Positions 52,936 through 64,000 of a stretch of DNA of 64,000 bases are shown in pieces. Location of the stretch: assembly GCA_032622095.1 (NCBI GenBank), contig CP136068.1, positions 53,645,025 to 53,709,024 of the forward strand, read 5' to 3'. Positions within the stretch are counted from its first letter, which is position 1; each line of letters starts with the position of its first letter. The position numbers were made by a program, and so were the translations under genes. The DNA is from Siphonodentalium dalli. Lineage: Eukaryota > Mollusca > Scaphopoda > Gadilida > Siphonodentaliidae. The notes under the pieces were generated by a model. The model was not told the origin of the DNA. It saw only the letters and a program-made list of their open reading frames with translations, and made no database searches.

Positions 52936-53465
52936 GTATAATGCTTCATATTTCAACGCAATATCATTACTCGCCCTCTTTTCGTTTCTTAGAGGGTGTT
53001 TTTTATGACCAGCGTTATATAGCAGGAAAACATGTCAAGAAAAAAAATCATCTCTGTCCTCGAAAATTCAAACGGAAGTCATTTTTGTGGTTTTGTGGGT
53101 ACTTTCAAAACCCCCCTTCTGAAATGAAACCGCCAGGGAATTTCGTTTCAGAAATTGGGTATTTTTCATCAGTGATGAGCAAAGCACTATTATTATAAAA
53201 ATCAGCTTTGTACTCGAAAGTTCAAATAAAAGTCATTTTTAGGGTTTTGGGGGGTACTTTCAAAAACCCCCTTCTGAAATAAAAACGCCAGGGAATTTCG
53301 TTTCAGAAATTGTGTATTGCTGATCAGTGATGGCTAGAGCACTATTAATGTAAAAATCAGCTTTGTACTCAAAAGTTTAAATAGAAGTCATGTTTGGGGT
53401 ATTTGTGGGGTCTCTGGCCCCTAAACGCCAGGAATGCGGAACTTAAGAAATCAGATTTGTTTGAA
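52936..53465. repeat. ~165-bp tandem repeat, about three copies
   Basis: Landmarks 'tcagctttgtactcgaaag', 'aaagtcatttttagggttt', 'ccccttctgaaat' and 'agggaatttcgtttcagaaa' recur at about 53065-53170, 53205-53315 and 53350-53450. A degraded copy is at about 54620-54800. Confidence 0.8.
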
Positions 53466-53499
53466 GGTTCCTGGGGTGTAATAAATCTGGGTCATCAAA

Positions 53500-53849
53500 C
53501 CTTTCGTACGCGATTGTGCAAATATAACCCAGCAGGCTCCCTGATTTAATATGCAGGCCTACTTTGATCCCGGGAACAATATGGGCGGGTCTAATTTAAC
53601 GTGCGACCGTGTCCTTGACCTTGATATCGCTCATACATGTATACGCTCATATAGGCATGTTTCAGGACCTCGACCGATCCGACTCAAATCTGTTATGTAG
53701 GCCTACGTCACAGGCACAATATGGGCGGGTCCAATTTCACGTACGTGCGATCGTGTCCTTGACCTTGACCTCGCTCACATACCTCGTAGAGGCATGTTTC
53801 TGGCAAAGAAATCCCTAAATAGCCTGACGAAGTCGGGCACATCAGCTAG
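53500..53849 (+). mobile_element. Helitron-type element, 3' end intact
   Basis: The 3' end has a 7-bp stem hairpin (GCCTGAC-GAA-GTCGGGC), then 'acatcag', then CTAG|T at 53846-53850, as required for a Helitron. Internal blocks ('gcctac', 'aatatgggcgggtc', 'gtgtccttgaccttga', 'ataggcatgtttc') occur twice and match 33719-34036. The 5' end is not resolved. Confidence 0.7.
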
Positions 53850-56426
53850 TATTTAATAGTTTGCTGCACATACATCGCCCAGTTCTGCTCATTTCTTGTT
53901 GAACTGTGACTAGAATCCCAATGGCGATTTGTTGTGAAATTTTGTACCTTGTGCCGTAAAATCGATTTTTTTTATAAATAGGAAGGAATGATGCCCGACG
54001 AATGACATATTTCATTGTTCCAATGATCGGCTAACATGAACTGTAATGACTAAAGCCACAATCCTACACCAGTTCGAAACAGCAGAAACGGATCTAGAAA
54101 GTATTAGTGAAAACTACTAAAATTTTCCACTTATGGTAGCCATTTTGGCGGCCATCTTGGACGGTGTGTTCCAAGTTTGCAATAAACAGATGGCATTATG
54201 TCTTATATTTTACTAAAATATATACCTTTGTATACATTTGACAATATTTTCTCATTATTGTTTGGATCAAACTGACATATAGTGCCTCGTATGATAAACG
54301 GCGGCCATGTTTGAGACCATCTTGTCTGGTGTCTACGCGGCCACTTCTTCGTGCTAACAATGTTTAACAGTAAATTAGTTGAGGGACATAATGAGGAAGA
54401 AAATGAGTGGAATAAAGTTAAGTCTTGGTGGTGTAGGGTACATAGCCTATCAAATCCCGGAGTAATAACGAATTTCCGTAGTTTGATATAGGGGAGAGAT
54501 CACCCTTTCTTATATCTGAAACTGCTGCAGAAATCGGCTTCTTATGTTGGCCAGCATGGGTTTCTGTGTTCAGTATATATACCCACGAATGACCATACAA
54601 GAAACTTAAAATTGAAGATATATTTTACGTTTTGCGGGTTCTGTCAAAAGACCCCTTCTTGTCTGAAAATTATGCAAAAACATTCCTTAAGTTATATTGT
54701 TATGATCAGTATATGACCCAGGTGCGATCAGATCAAATGTAATGCGCGTACTCGAAAGTCCATTTAAACGTAATTTTTTTTTTGTGGGTCCCTGGTTCCA
54801 TTTTGCCGTAATTGCGGAACATAAGAATTGTGTTTGTCCCGCCAACCCGGTCGTCCCGACAATTCGTATTCGTATGGGCCTCAAATTCCTTGTTTTATTT
54901 TGGGTTGCCTTTGTGAGTGACATGCACACCCATGCACTTCCCCCAAAACGCGCACTGCGCCCCCTCTGCATGCTACGACCAGTTACACCGGCATGTATTG
55001 AAAAGTGTTTGATGCTTATGTATTGACCTCCAATTAACTTCACCACGGAAAATAAATTGGATAAACTGATTTATGAGTTGTTTATCAAGATGCATGCCCC
55101 AGGGAGTATATAAGTTATATATATCAAACGTAATTTGTGTCCCCGTCTAAATTGATATATTATCATGCACTCGAGGCTGCAGTGTGTGCTTTTGTGCACG
55201 AAATTTAAGATCATTAAACAAATTTCTTCCTGTTGTGCTTTGCTGGAATTCGAAGTAGATTTATATGATTCTAAAATTACCCCATGTGCCCTGAAACTAG
55301 TAATACTGTGTGGCCATAATAGATGACGAAATCGGGTGAAATTCGTTCGCGATTGATAGAGTTGTCAAGCTCACAGCTTGGGCAGTTATTTATAAATAGG
55401 ACTCTCATCCTCTCATCATTATACATGTAGCAGACATTGGCGCAAGGATACATACCGGATATGCCACTTAATTCAGATTAAAATACCATTACGCGAATTA
55501 AAATTTAAATGGATGTGATACATTTATTTGACTTTTTATAAAACATAGGACTCTTTTGTGCTTTGTGGACATCGAAATTAATTACAGCGGGAAGATAATC
55601 ACGGTCAGGTGACTAGAAATAGTTAGACAGGTATATATATGGTTCCTAAAAGTATGAGAATTTAGACGAGCCGTTTATATTGATATAGTTGTGTGCAGTT
55701 CATGCATTTCCAAAAGTTGGTGGGTACATGGGATTTGTGTTACGGGACATGTTACATGTCAACTTTTTAAGTTTAAGTCAATCCATTTGGTATGTATCTC
55801 AGGAAATCTCTAATATGAGATCCTCTATAAAGCTAAGTGTTTTCCAACCGATAGCCTTCTCAGTCGGAAATTTGGACATTTTGAACATACCTCTTTAGAA
55901 CGACATCTTTCACACTAAATAATGGTTGGAAATAAACAAAAATCAACCAATTTTATTCTGAGATTTCTAACTGATGTTGTATCATTCAAACATGAAATTT
56001 TTAACTGTTCAATTTATTTTACCAAATTCCAGGGATGAAGCATCCCCTTACACTGTTACACAAATCCCCTGTCATTATGATCATGGTGAGCTCAACAAAA
56101 CCCAAGCCCTGGTGTAAAAGCCGTATGTCCATATTGGGCTTATTCGGTCTTTTCTTTACCATGATAATGTCTACATGATGATGGTGAGAAAAACTGTTAA
56201 ATATCACGTGAGGCTTTAATGCAGCAGTGATTAGAATTAAATCCATGAAATATCTGCATCTATGGTATTGACATACTGTTATTTATCCCAGGGATATAGA
56301 TGGGGTGTGGTATGTAAGATCGATCACCTCTTTATTCTCGCTCTCCATTGTTGACACACGACGGGGTATATTTATTCATGTACAGCGACCAACACCAAAC
56401 TATCCCGCCACAAAAATAGCCCGCAG
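53850..56426. other. Gene-free stretch
   Basis: 'agccattttggcggccatcttgg' near 54138 and 'gcggccatgtttgagaccatc' near 54302 look like remnants of the intronic module family. The rest shows no supported gene or repeat. Confidence 0.45.
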
Positions 56427-56575
56427 GAAACTCAAGTGATGTGACTGTGTTCGAGAGGAATGTTGCGCGGAAGGTCAATGTGAAGGAAGCTTTACTGGGG
56501 GACACATTCGTTAATACAACACTCACTCCGCCTGACATTTACAATCTATTAGCTCAGGGAATAATCGATTTACAG
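56427..56575 (+). CDS. Possible orphan internal exon, protein not identified
   Basis: A weak acceptor (agcccgcag|GAAACT) and a strong canonical donor (CAG|GTAAGT) bound 49 whole codons plus two leading bases. The product contains VTVFERNVARKVNVKEALLG and LTPPDIYNLLAQGIIDLQ, which is protein-like: a balanced mix of charged and hydrophobic residues with a KEALL...LLAQGIIDL pattern faintly reminiscent of plakin-type repeats. The upstream frame is closed by a TAG 10 bases before the proposed acceptor, so an exon start there is required. A minus-strand frame (56332-56538) overlaps it and is the alternative. No second exon was found nearby, so the gene, if real, extends outside the window or has long introns. 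I cannot name it. Confidence 0.4.
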
Positions 56576-57031
56576 GTAAGTGCGTAATTACTACACGAAC
56601 TGGATTCCATCACAATTGAGAACTTTAGATATGCATTTGCCTATTCGGTGTGTCCTGCTTCCAGTTACAACAACAGAAGCAACAACTACAACAACAAAAT
56701 CAAAATCAAACTAAGACCATAATCAATTAACGAGAATCGTATTTCACATCTCTTCTGGCTCTGCCACACTTAACATTTGCTAAAACGTCACATCACATAC
56801 AAGTAAACCAATGTCAGAAATGGTAACGCGCTCAATGTCATATATTATATACCCATGTTTGTAATTATAGAATATAAAATATATTGGTTTCGCGATTGAC
56901 CAACTCAGATTTCCGTTAAAATAACAATAACAACTAGCACCTAATTAACGAACCGGCGGCCGACTCGACCGTCTCCGACCACAACCCTCAGTGGGCTGAA
57001 GAACGAAAAATTCTATAAAAGTTGAAATATA

Positions 57032-57925
57032 AGGGTGCATTTACACTGTGTATAGATCTGTATACAGATATGTATGAAGTCACGTGTCGTGCATCACTGT
57101 CATCACAACATGATGACTAATAGTGAACGCGCGCTGATCAGTATTCTGGTAATTGACAACTCACTAGGGGTCGTTTCAGTTTAGGCCAGATATAAAAATG
57201 GACCAACTATCAGCAGACAACAGCGATTTGGTATGTGCCGCGTCAGCATATATATAGGTCTCCTGTTTGACACCATCTGGGAGGTGGTCATTTTGGATTG
57301 GTATGGAGTGGGTGTCCATGCTACAACACCCTGTATTTGACCAAATGTAGCAAAATTTCCAACTGATGACTATTCTAATGACAATGTTGACCAAATGTAG
57401 GACAATATCGTTTTTATTAAATTAACTAGCAGTTTTGACTGGCCACGGAGAGGGACCAGGGCACAATCTTTCCATATAAGGTAGGAAATTATGCAAATAT
57501 TGGTCAGAAAACAATACTCCAAAATGTTTGAAAATCAAACTACAATATCATTTTCAAAATATTGTTGGTTTGGAAATTACAACTAATGTTTTGTCAGGTA
57601 TGAAATTTCCAACTGTTGAAAATTTTGACCAAAGTTGGGGTGAGACACCCCTCACCCCGGTTGACACGTCCCTGTCCATCTTGAATATACGAAATACATG
57701 GGTTGAAATGACAACGAAAACTGTAATACATTATTCGCCAAGCCCGAGTAACAATTAATAAAAACAGATTTGCCTTTCGCAATGTTTCGGCGTTGACCCT
57801 GATACACGATTTTTGCTCACAGGGACGAATACCGTTTTCTTTCTGTGTGCATTTCTATATCAACCCGTTCGCACTAGTCTGCGTGTAGATCTGTGTACAG
57901 TTATGTAGCAGTGTAAATGCACCCT
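57032..57925. mobile_element. Element with inverted ends AGGGTGCATTTACACTG, 0.9 kb
   Basis: Inverted ends AGGGTGCATTTACACTG and 'cagtgtaaatgcaccct', extended by 'tagatctgt.tacag.tatgta' on both sides. It contains at 57340-57680 an inverted fragment of the repeat at 35345-35780. No clear target duplication and no transposase. Confidence 0.65.
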
Positions 57926-60050
57926 AAGACTTACAAATTATCTTTTTCATTTCTTTTATTTGGAATTGACATAGTTTGTCACAAACCAAAAATCAACATT
58001 ATTGACATAATAATGTAAAGGACAATAAATAAAATTGAAATTCCCAACTACACCTTTTACCGGACCTTTTAGTCACAACTGAAATAAAAATAAGTGCGAA
58101 TTATAACAAATCCCTTAAAATATCACATTTGATACGTCTTCTGATACATGGTGTATATTCGTATTTTGTGGACGAAGTGCTGCTAAGAACGGCTTAGTTG
58201 GAACGATAAAACGGCTTCAGTCGGCCATTCTATTTTTTACGAGAAAAAGTAGCGCTCTTTCTTGGAGCGAATTTCTGCAACAATTTCACCGCGTAGTGGA
58301 CCCATTTGGAAAAAAAATACGTTCCCTGTGTCTAATCCTACATTTTGATATACTATACGCCCCATTATGTGGAATATATCAGCTGAAATCGATGCTGTAA
58401 TTGTAAACATCGAGTCTATTTTAGCTGTTTTTATCGGCGCGTGTTTGCGTGTTCGCCATTACAGTATTCGTACCAAAACAGCCATATTGTGGGCCGATAT
58501 TGTAGCTAAAAACGAGTGCGCAGTATTCCACTGCGTTATTTGATTCCTAAAACTTGTTGTTTGCTAGCGTATTCATCGAGAAATCTAAATTATAAACATT
58601 AATGTCGAACGCAGTTTTTCGTGTTTCGTGGCACCTTCACATGGGTGGGTTAATCGGTCTCTAGGTGTGCATAAATCGCAGCTTCGCTCAAATTAATAGA
58701 TTTCTGTTGTGCATAGATTGTTATTAAACCCGTATATCAAATCAAGGCACTATACAAAAATAATCGCTTACTCGAAAATTAAATGAGCTTTTACATAAAA
58801 AAAAACGTGCTTTCCCCACGCACAAAATACGCGATGAGAGTGTTGACACCAGCGTATAGGGACGAGATTGAACTCTGCCTTGCGGTCAATCAATTCGTCT
58901 TTCGGCACAACGTCAAAACTATATTTTTCCAGTCATAAATTTCAATTACCGGATATATATATATATATATATGATATTTAGTATATATGCTGGTACCCCC
59001 CCCCCCCCCCCCTTCACAGGGGCATGTGGCTAGAGGTGGAACTGGGACTCATTCAACCCTCCTGTATAGCGACGTTTATACGTCACATAATTCTAAGTAC
59101 ACCGTTTGTAAATAATGGTATTATTATGCACATGCAGTCTTTAAATAATTGAATTTACAAAGTATGTAGTATATATACTTCGTGCATGGTATGGGAGTAT
59201 ATTCGTCCTTCCTAGTATCGGAGGTTTTGGGAATCGGTCATTCGGATTATCGGATCTACGTAGTGTTGGGCCTTCGTAATATCGAGTATCGAAACGTCGG
59301 ACTACTACATGGACATCGACACAATGTGCACTTGATAATGCTCAACAAATTATATTGCGCATATGGTGAGTCACAACATCGACACCTATACATGTGTGTT
59401 GACTCTGGTTGAATTAATCGCCCCGAGGAATGTCGACGTATATATATACATTATGACGGAAGCTCTATCTGGATCGCTTTCGACGCTTTTAATGCACCCG
59501 GTTTTATAGGATTCTTGCAAATCACGAAAACGGTCGTGTAATACGATTCGTGACGCCATCAACATTAAAAGATCACAGTATAATAGAATCGTCTTTCTAA
59601 CAGTCCGTAAGTGATAAGTCTCCAAAATAAAAGCCGGATGTGCGTGGGGCCGGGGCGAACTATTTTCCTATAAATTCCAATTCAATTATATGAATGACTC
59701 CACAAAGTATAGACACACATGCATGAATAGTTGCATCATGCATTTAATGTTTTCAAAATTATGTTTACGCTGGGTCGCATGCCACGCGCATTAGTTCAGT
59801 GATAATGTTAGATTCATTTAGCAGACAACCAGAGACAGCACTTTTGTTTTAATCGGTCCTTTTACGGAGGGTGGAAATCGATGAGCCACTTGACACCTCT
59901 GGAAGAGATCGATAATGCATGACCAGGAATTACACAGCAATCTCAGAAAATTTAACACCAACATCTTATTTTAACTGCGGCTCCGCGGTTACTCGAATTT
60001 GTTGACGAATTTTCTATCGACCCTTGAAAAATCAGATCACGCCACGAATC
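57926..60050. other. Gene-free stretch with simple repeats
   Basis: An (AT)n run lies near 58954-58974 and a C run of about 16 near 58996-59012. No supported exon, RNA gene or transposon. Confidence 0.45.
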
Positions 60051-60052
60051 TC

Positions 60053-60498
60053 TACTATGGATATCATATTCCACGTGCAGTACAAAACCTCGGAACTTTT
60101 TAAAGTTTTGACAGGGAACCTTATAAAGTCGAAAACATAATACAGGGAATATATTTCTCAGTTGTTATATTTTCCTTTATAATGTACTTCACTGTAAATG
60201 AAGGTCCCAACTCAAAATTGCATGTTTTTCTATGACTTTTGTGAGCGATTTCGCAATAAACATTGAATTAATTACCCATGAGAAATTCCATGATTGTAAG
60301 CGACGCAAAGCAAAATCGCTCACAAAGTCACTTAAATCGTGAAATTTCGAATTGGAACCTTTACCTACAGTGAAGTACATTATTAAGGAACAGATCATAA
60401 CTAAGAAGTATATTCCCTGTGTTGTGTTTTCGACTTTATAAGGTTCCCTGTCAAAACTTCAAAAAGTTCCAAGATTTTGTACTGGTGGAATATGATCT
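60053..60498. mobile_element. Foldback MITE, ~445 bp
   Basis: Left arm 60058-60200 ('atcatattccac', 'cagtacaaaacctcggaac', 'gacagggaaccttataaag', 'aatgtacttcactgtaa') is repeated inverted at 60350-60495. The centre (60225-60340) also folds ('gtgagcgatttcgc' and 'gcaaaatcgctcac'). Non-coding. Confidence 0.85.
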
Positions 60499-61408
60499 CT
60501 ACTTTCGTAGCTAAGAGTTGAGATTCATGACATGATCTATTGGAAAATGTGCTATAATTATACGCGTGACCTTTTTAATATCGTGCGCACATTGTCGATG
60601 ATTGTGTGGCCATGGTGGCATTATATGGTATATAATCAGATATCCGAAATTTGTCAAGTGCATTTTTAGTATAATTTTAGCAGAGTCAGCTATACCAGAG
60701 TTGTCTGTCGACAAACAAGCAAACAACCGTTTGATGATGGCGGTCGACGATGGTAGAACTTATTTCTTGGTCATGCATGGAATGGGAACGGAGATGACGA
60801 TTAGGCGTTATATTCCTGACCAGAGTTGAGTCCTCGCGCCGAGTTCGAGTTCGACATAATATGAAGTTTTAGATCGAGAACTGATATGAACTCAAACTTA
60901 AGACGCTGTCAGCAGATGATGCATGTGACTGGCTGACTGCCAGAAGTACGCTCAGCATGTCGAAAAAGATGGATCATGCATCTATCCGTATATATACAGG
61001 AAAACGTTTAGCGATCACATGCATCATATGTATACGTATGACAGTTGGTATATATAGATGACAGCGCCTGAACTTTGAAGTTATGGATCTAAAGCTCCCT
61101 TATGACCACACTGAGTACATTGGTACCACGTATATAAAAGCGACATTACATATACACGTAGGCCTATATCAAGTATTCAAGTAAGTTGCTTGTGACGTAA
61201 CTCGCAGTCTGAACCAGACTGGTTAAATATGTGCCCAGCTTTAATATAAATAGTATCCTTCTTCACATACGATATAGTATATTGTCTCAATGGTACTTCA
61301 CTATATGTTCATGTCCACTTCATGTTGACCCTCAGTGTCATTTTCCAAATTACCAAGACGCACAATAGCGTCAGTTGAGAGTATATATGCCCCATTATAT
61401 ACATATAC
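60499..61408. other. Gene-free stretch, nothing recognised
   Basis: AT-rich with many 'tatata' runs. No supported feature. Confidence 0.45.
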
Positions 61409-62359
61409 ATGACATCTGTCGCAACATATTGTTCCCGAATGATAAGATTATGGGCGAAACTTGTCAACCGATATTCATATAATCTGTCGAGTGTTGTATA
61501 CCAATATTTGTACTCTTATGCCCTTCGATCTGGGATTGAACACCCATGGCTTAATAGAGTAAAAGATATACTCAATAAATGTGGTCTCACCTATATATGG
61601 GATGCTCAGTCGGTTGGTGATGGTAAATACCTTGCTCGATATGTTGAACAGTCGTTAAAGGACCAATACTTGCAATCATGGAACGAAACTTTAGCCCAGA
61701 GCTCAAAATGTAGTCTATATAAAAATTTTAAAATATCTTTTGGCATAGAGAAATATCTTTTACAACTGCCGCCAAAATTCAGTTCATACCTGATCAAATT
61801 GAGAACTAGAAATAATCGGCTCCCTATTGAAGTTTCCAGTTGGAAAAACTCAGAAGTTCCTTGTTCACGTTGCCATCTTTGCGGTGAGGATACACCGGGC
61901 AACGAATACCATTATCTATTCATATGCAACGAACTTTCGTCCTTCCGAAGAACCTATCTGAAAACATACTTTCAAAGTAATCCGACTTATGAAAAACTAA
62001 AAACTCTTTTTAATGACGGAAATAAAACAAACATGTTGAAATTAGCCAGATTTGCATCGGAAATAGTTACCAAAGCAGCCATTTAAATTGGTTTAAATTG
62101 AATCTACATGCATGCCCTCCTGTACGTATATAAACATGGTCCCAGCGCAGCTTTCCCAGCTAAGTGTGTATTTAATTTAATTATATTTCTCTGTTATTAT
62201 CTCGAATTTGTTATCTTTTTTGTGTGAGTTTCCCTACTTTATTTATCTCTATTATTTTTAAACTTTTGTTGACATTATATAATTGTGATGCTATATATGT
62301 CCACCTCCAGTTCCACATATTAGTGGACGGAGAAAATAAAGAATTGAATTGAATTGAAC
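61409..62359 (+). mobile_element. 5'-truncated non-LTR retrotransposon (LINE), end of the reverse-transcriptase ORF and 3' UTR
   Basis: The 225-codon frame 61409-62086 is the C-terminal part of a LINE ORF2, downstream of the polymerase domain. It starts abruptly in a conserved 'SRMIRLWAKLVN' segment and continues to LIKLRTRNNRLPIEVSSWK and a Cys/His cluster (CSRCHLCGED...YHYLFIC), all typical of invertebrate LINEs. The 3' UTR has a short stem ('tccac...gtgga') and ends in three 'attga' units at about 62340-62359, the kind of short-repeat tail used in place of poly(A) by several LINE clades. The frame is intact but lacks endonuclease and RT cores, so the copy is dead. The first ATG is incidental; truncation is near 61400. 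Confidence 0.85.
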
Positions 62360-62874
62360 AAGTCAGCGTCTTTCTTATAGCTGCATATAGCATTTATATA
62401 TTATATAATGACCCACGTGAGCTCTGATTTCGTAGTCGAGGTGTTGCACAATAATACCCAGAGGGCATGTTTGTGTTATTTTCACTTATACATGTAATTG
62501 TCTCAAACCGGTTTTCTTTAATATTGTTGACAACACTGCATGCAAATCCGACATATCTGTCGAGTTTATTCAATATTTAAGTGCCAATTAACCCTCGCAC
62601 ATTCGAAGCACATGTGATAATTAAAATTTCTTGTAACTGAAAACGTAAAATGTTAGAACTTAAATAGTTGGTGTGGGTTATTTAGGCTCTGTTTCGCAGG
62701 GCTATATAGCGGGTCTCCATGCATAATTGGAATATTGTCGCACCTATTTTGGCACGCGAAATTGAGGCCATGAAATATACAACTGTTGTGCATTTTGACC
62801 AACGTTTACGGTGCACGTTTTGTATAATTGTATAAATGCACACAATTCCAAACGATAGCATACACGAATAATTG
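62360..62874. other. Gene-free stretch, nothing recognised
   Basis: AT-rich, no supported feature. Confidence 0.45.
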
Positions 62875-63040
62875 CCAGTATAATGTAGGTATACATATAC
62901 ATAGTAAAAACATTAAAATTCATTATCTACCAGTATAATGTAGGTATACATATACATAGTAAAAACATTAAAATTCATTATCTACCAGTATAATGTAGGT
63001 ATACATATACATAGTAAAAACATTAAAATTCATTATCTAC
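62875..63040. repeat. 55-bp tandem repeat, three near-identical copies
   Basis: Starts at 62875, 62930 and 62985 with 'ccagtataatgtaggtatac'. The copies are essentially identical, so the expansion is recent. Confidence 0.97.
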
Positions 63041-64000
63041 CTTCAAAAGAGGCAGTTTCATCAGGTTTTGACATTTGATCTAGCATTATATGATATAATC
63101 TATATATATGATAAAGAGCGTTTCTGTATTTCTCGTTCTTTAATCTCTTTACATGTTATGCATGATATGCATGATACCCATGTGTTGCAATTACATGACG
63201 TATACATGATGTGTACATATCGATTTAATTTAGTTTTTAGAAATACATGTCATTATGATCTCGCATGCGCTGTATATAGTACATATATGAGTTATATTTG
63301 AGTTATGACTTATCCCCAGTTCAACACCAACACTGTCTAGCTTATTGTTCACAACAGATAAATACAAATAATTTCATAAACTAGTTGAATTGCCGTCTTT
63401 GAGACACCTTATTTATACGCGCACCAAATTCCCTACAATTGAGGGGTAGCTATAGCTATGTCCCTGTCAGCGTGCACGGATTGCTATAACGAATCATGAT
63501 ATCCTATATGCATCCGCGTGCATCGGACCAATTGTTTGACACAGCGCGTTCCTATAGCTACCGCATAAAACATCATGCATCTATAATTATATAGGCAGGC
63601 ATCATATTACTTCACGATTGAACGCCCAAATACCATTGATACTGCATCGATTCCGATATAGCATATAACGGATTACCAACACGATGCTACATACGCTTAA
63701 CTCGCCCAGAATTATCGGCCAATTTATCGGCATTTATCTCATGTTTGAATCAAGAAATATAAATATATATATAGATTGATTTGGTTTGAGGGACATATCA
63801 ATGTACCAATCCGATCGACACATGGCCATTTCGATAAGAAATGAGAATTTGTTCACGCGCTCACTGAACAAATATGAAGCAATGGACACTCATACTGAGT
63901 CCGTGCCTCCATAACTCTGACATATATATATATAGAGGATATGAAATGAGTGTTTCTCTCATATGATATTTATGAAACGAGTCTAAGAATTTTCAGTTTC
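63041..64000. other. Gene-free right edge, nothing recognised
   Basis: AT-rich with 'tatata' runs near 63105, 63765 and 63922. No exon or RNA gene supported. Confidence 0.45.

Overview
The window is eukaryotic, animal and non-vertebrate. It holds a multi-exon gene with GT-AG introns, several classes of eukaryotic transposon and very large minisatellite arrays. Dispersed repeats carrying runs of CCGTCCGTCCG next to short inverted repeats, and Helitron ends starting TCTATATATATAAA, are of a kind common in mollusc (especially bivalve) genomes. I infer a mollusc, but the species cannot be fixed from sequence alone.

The one clear host gene is on the + strand from 6872 to 23632: the C-terminal two thirds of TBC1D23, a trans-Golgi vesicle-tethering protein. 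Ten exons (6872-6975, 7770-7907, 8582-8677, 12630-12705, 13121-13258, 14344-14471, 17952-18061, 19731-19810, 22958-23093, 23356-23632) join in one frame and give the end of the TBC domain, an inactive rhodanese domain, an acidic linker and the C-terminal PH-like domain. The 5' exons (most of the TBC domain) must lie left of the window, beyond a 4.76 kb array of 51-bp repeats.

Region by region: 1-4757, 51-bp minisatellite; 4856-6477, palindrome invaded by a Tigger/pogo-like element; 6.9-23.6 kb, TBC1D23, with introns full of CCGTCC elements, a dispersed 'gccgccagcagccatcttgg' module, MITEs and one complete small Helitron; 24.07-28.18 kb, 67-bp minisatellite just past the gene; 28.2-36.9 kb, gene-free DNA with MITEs, a 31-bp minisatellite and a 2.0 kb terminal-inverted-repeat transposon; 36.97-38.44 kb, 30-bp satellite merging into a 50-bp satellite (38.44-52.67 kb). 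The 50-bp satellite is interrupted by a 4.78 kb foldback-type element (46599-51380). From 52.7 to 64 kb there is mostly gene-free DNA with repeat remnants, a Helitron end, one possible orphan exon (56427-56575), a foldback MITE and a 5'-truncated LINE (61409-62359).

Three observations stand out. First, the 46599-51380 element has about 1.15 kb inverted arms, each made of about eight copies of a ~145-bp repeat, and a 9-bp imperfect target duplication inside the satellite. Its loop carries two arrays of an 84-bp repeat descended from C2H2 zinc fingers, in which the zinc ligands are lost in a systematic way. Second, three TBC1D23 exons (at 6872, 17952 and 22958) are followed directly by tandem copies of their own 3' tails, two of them with the splice donor included. 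The copies after the 17952 exon have grown into a 1.2 kb minisatellite. Third, the introns before the exons at 7770 and 17952 end in the same dispersed module a few bases from the splice acceptor.
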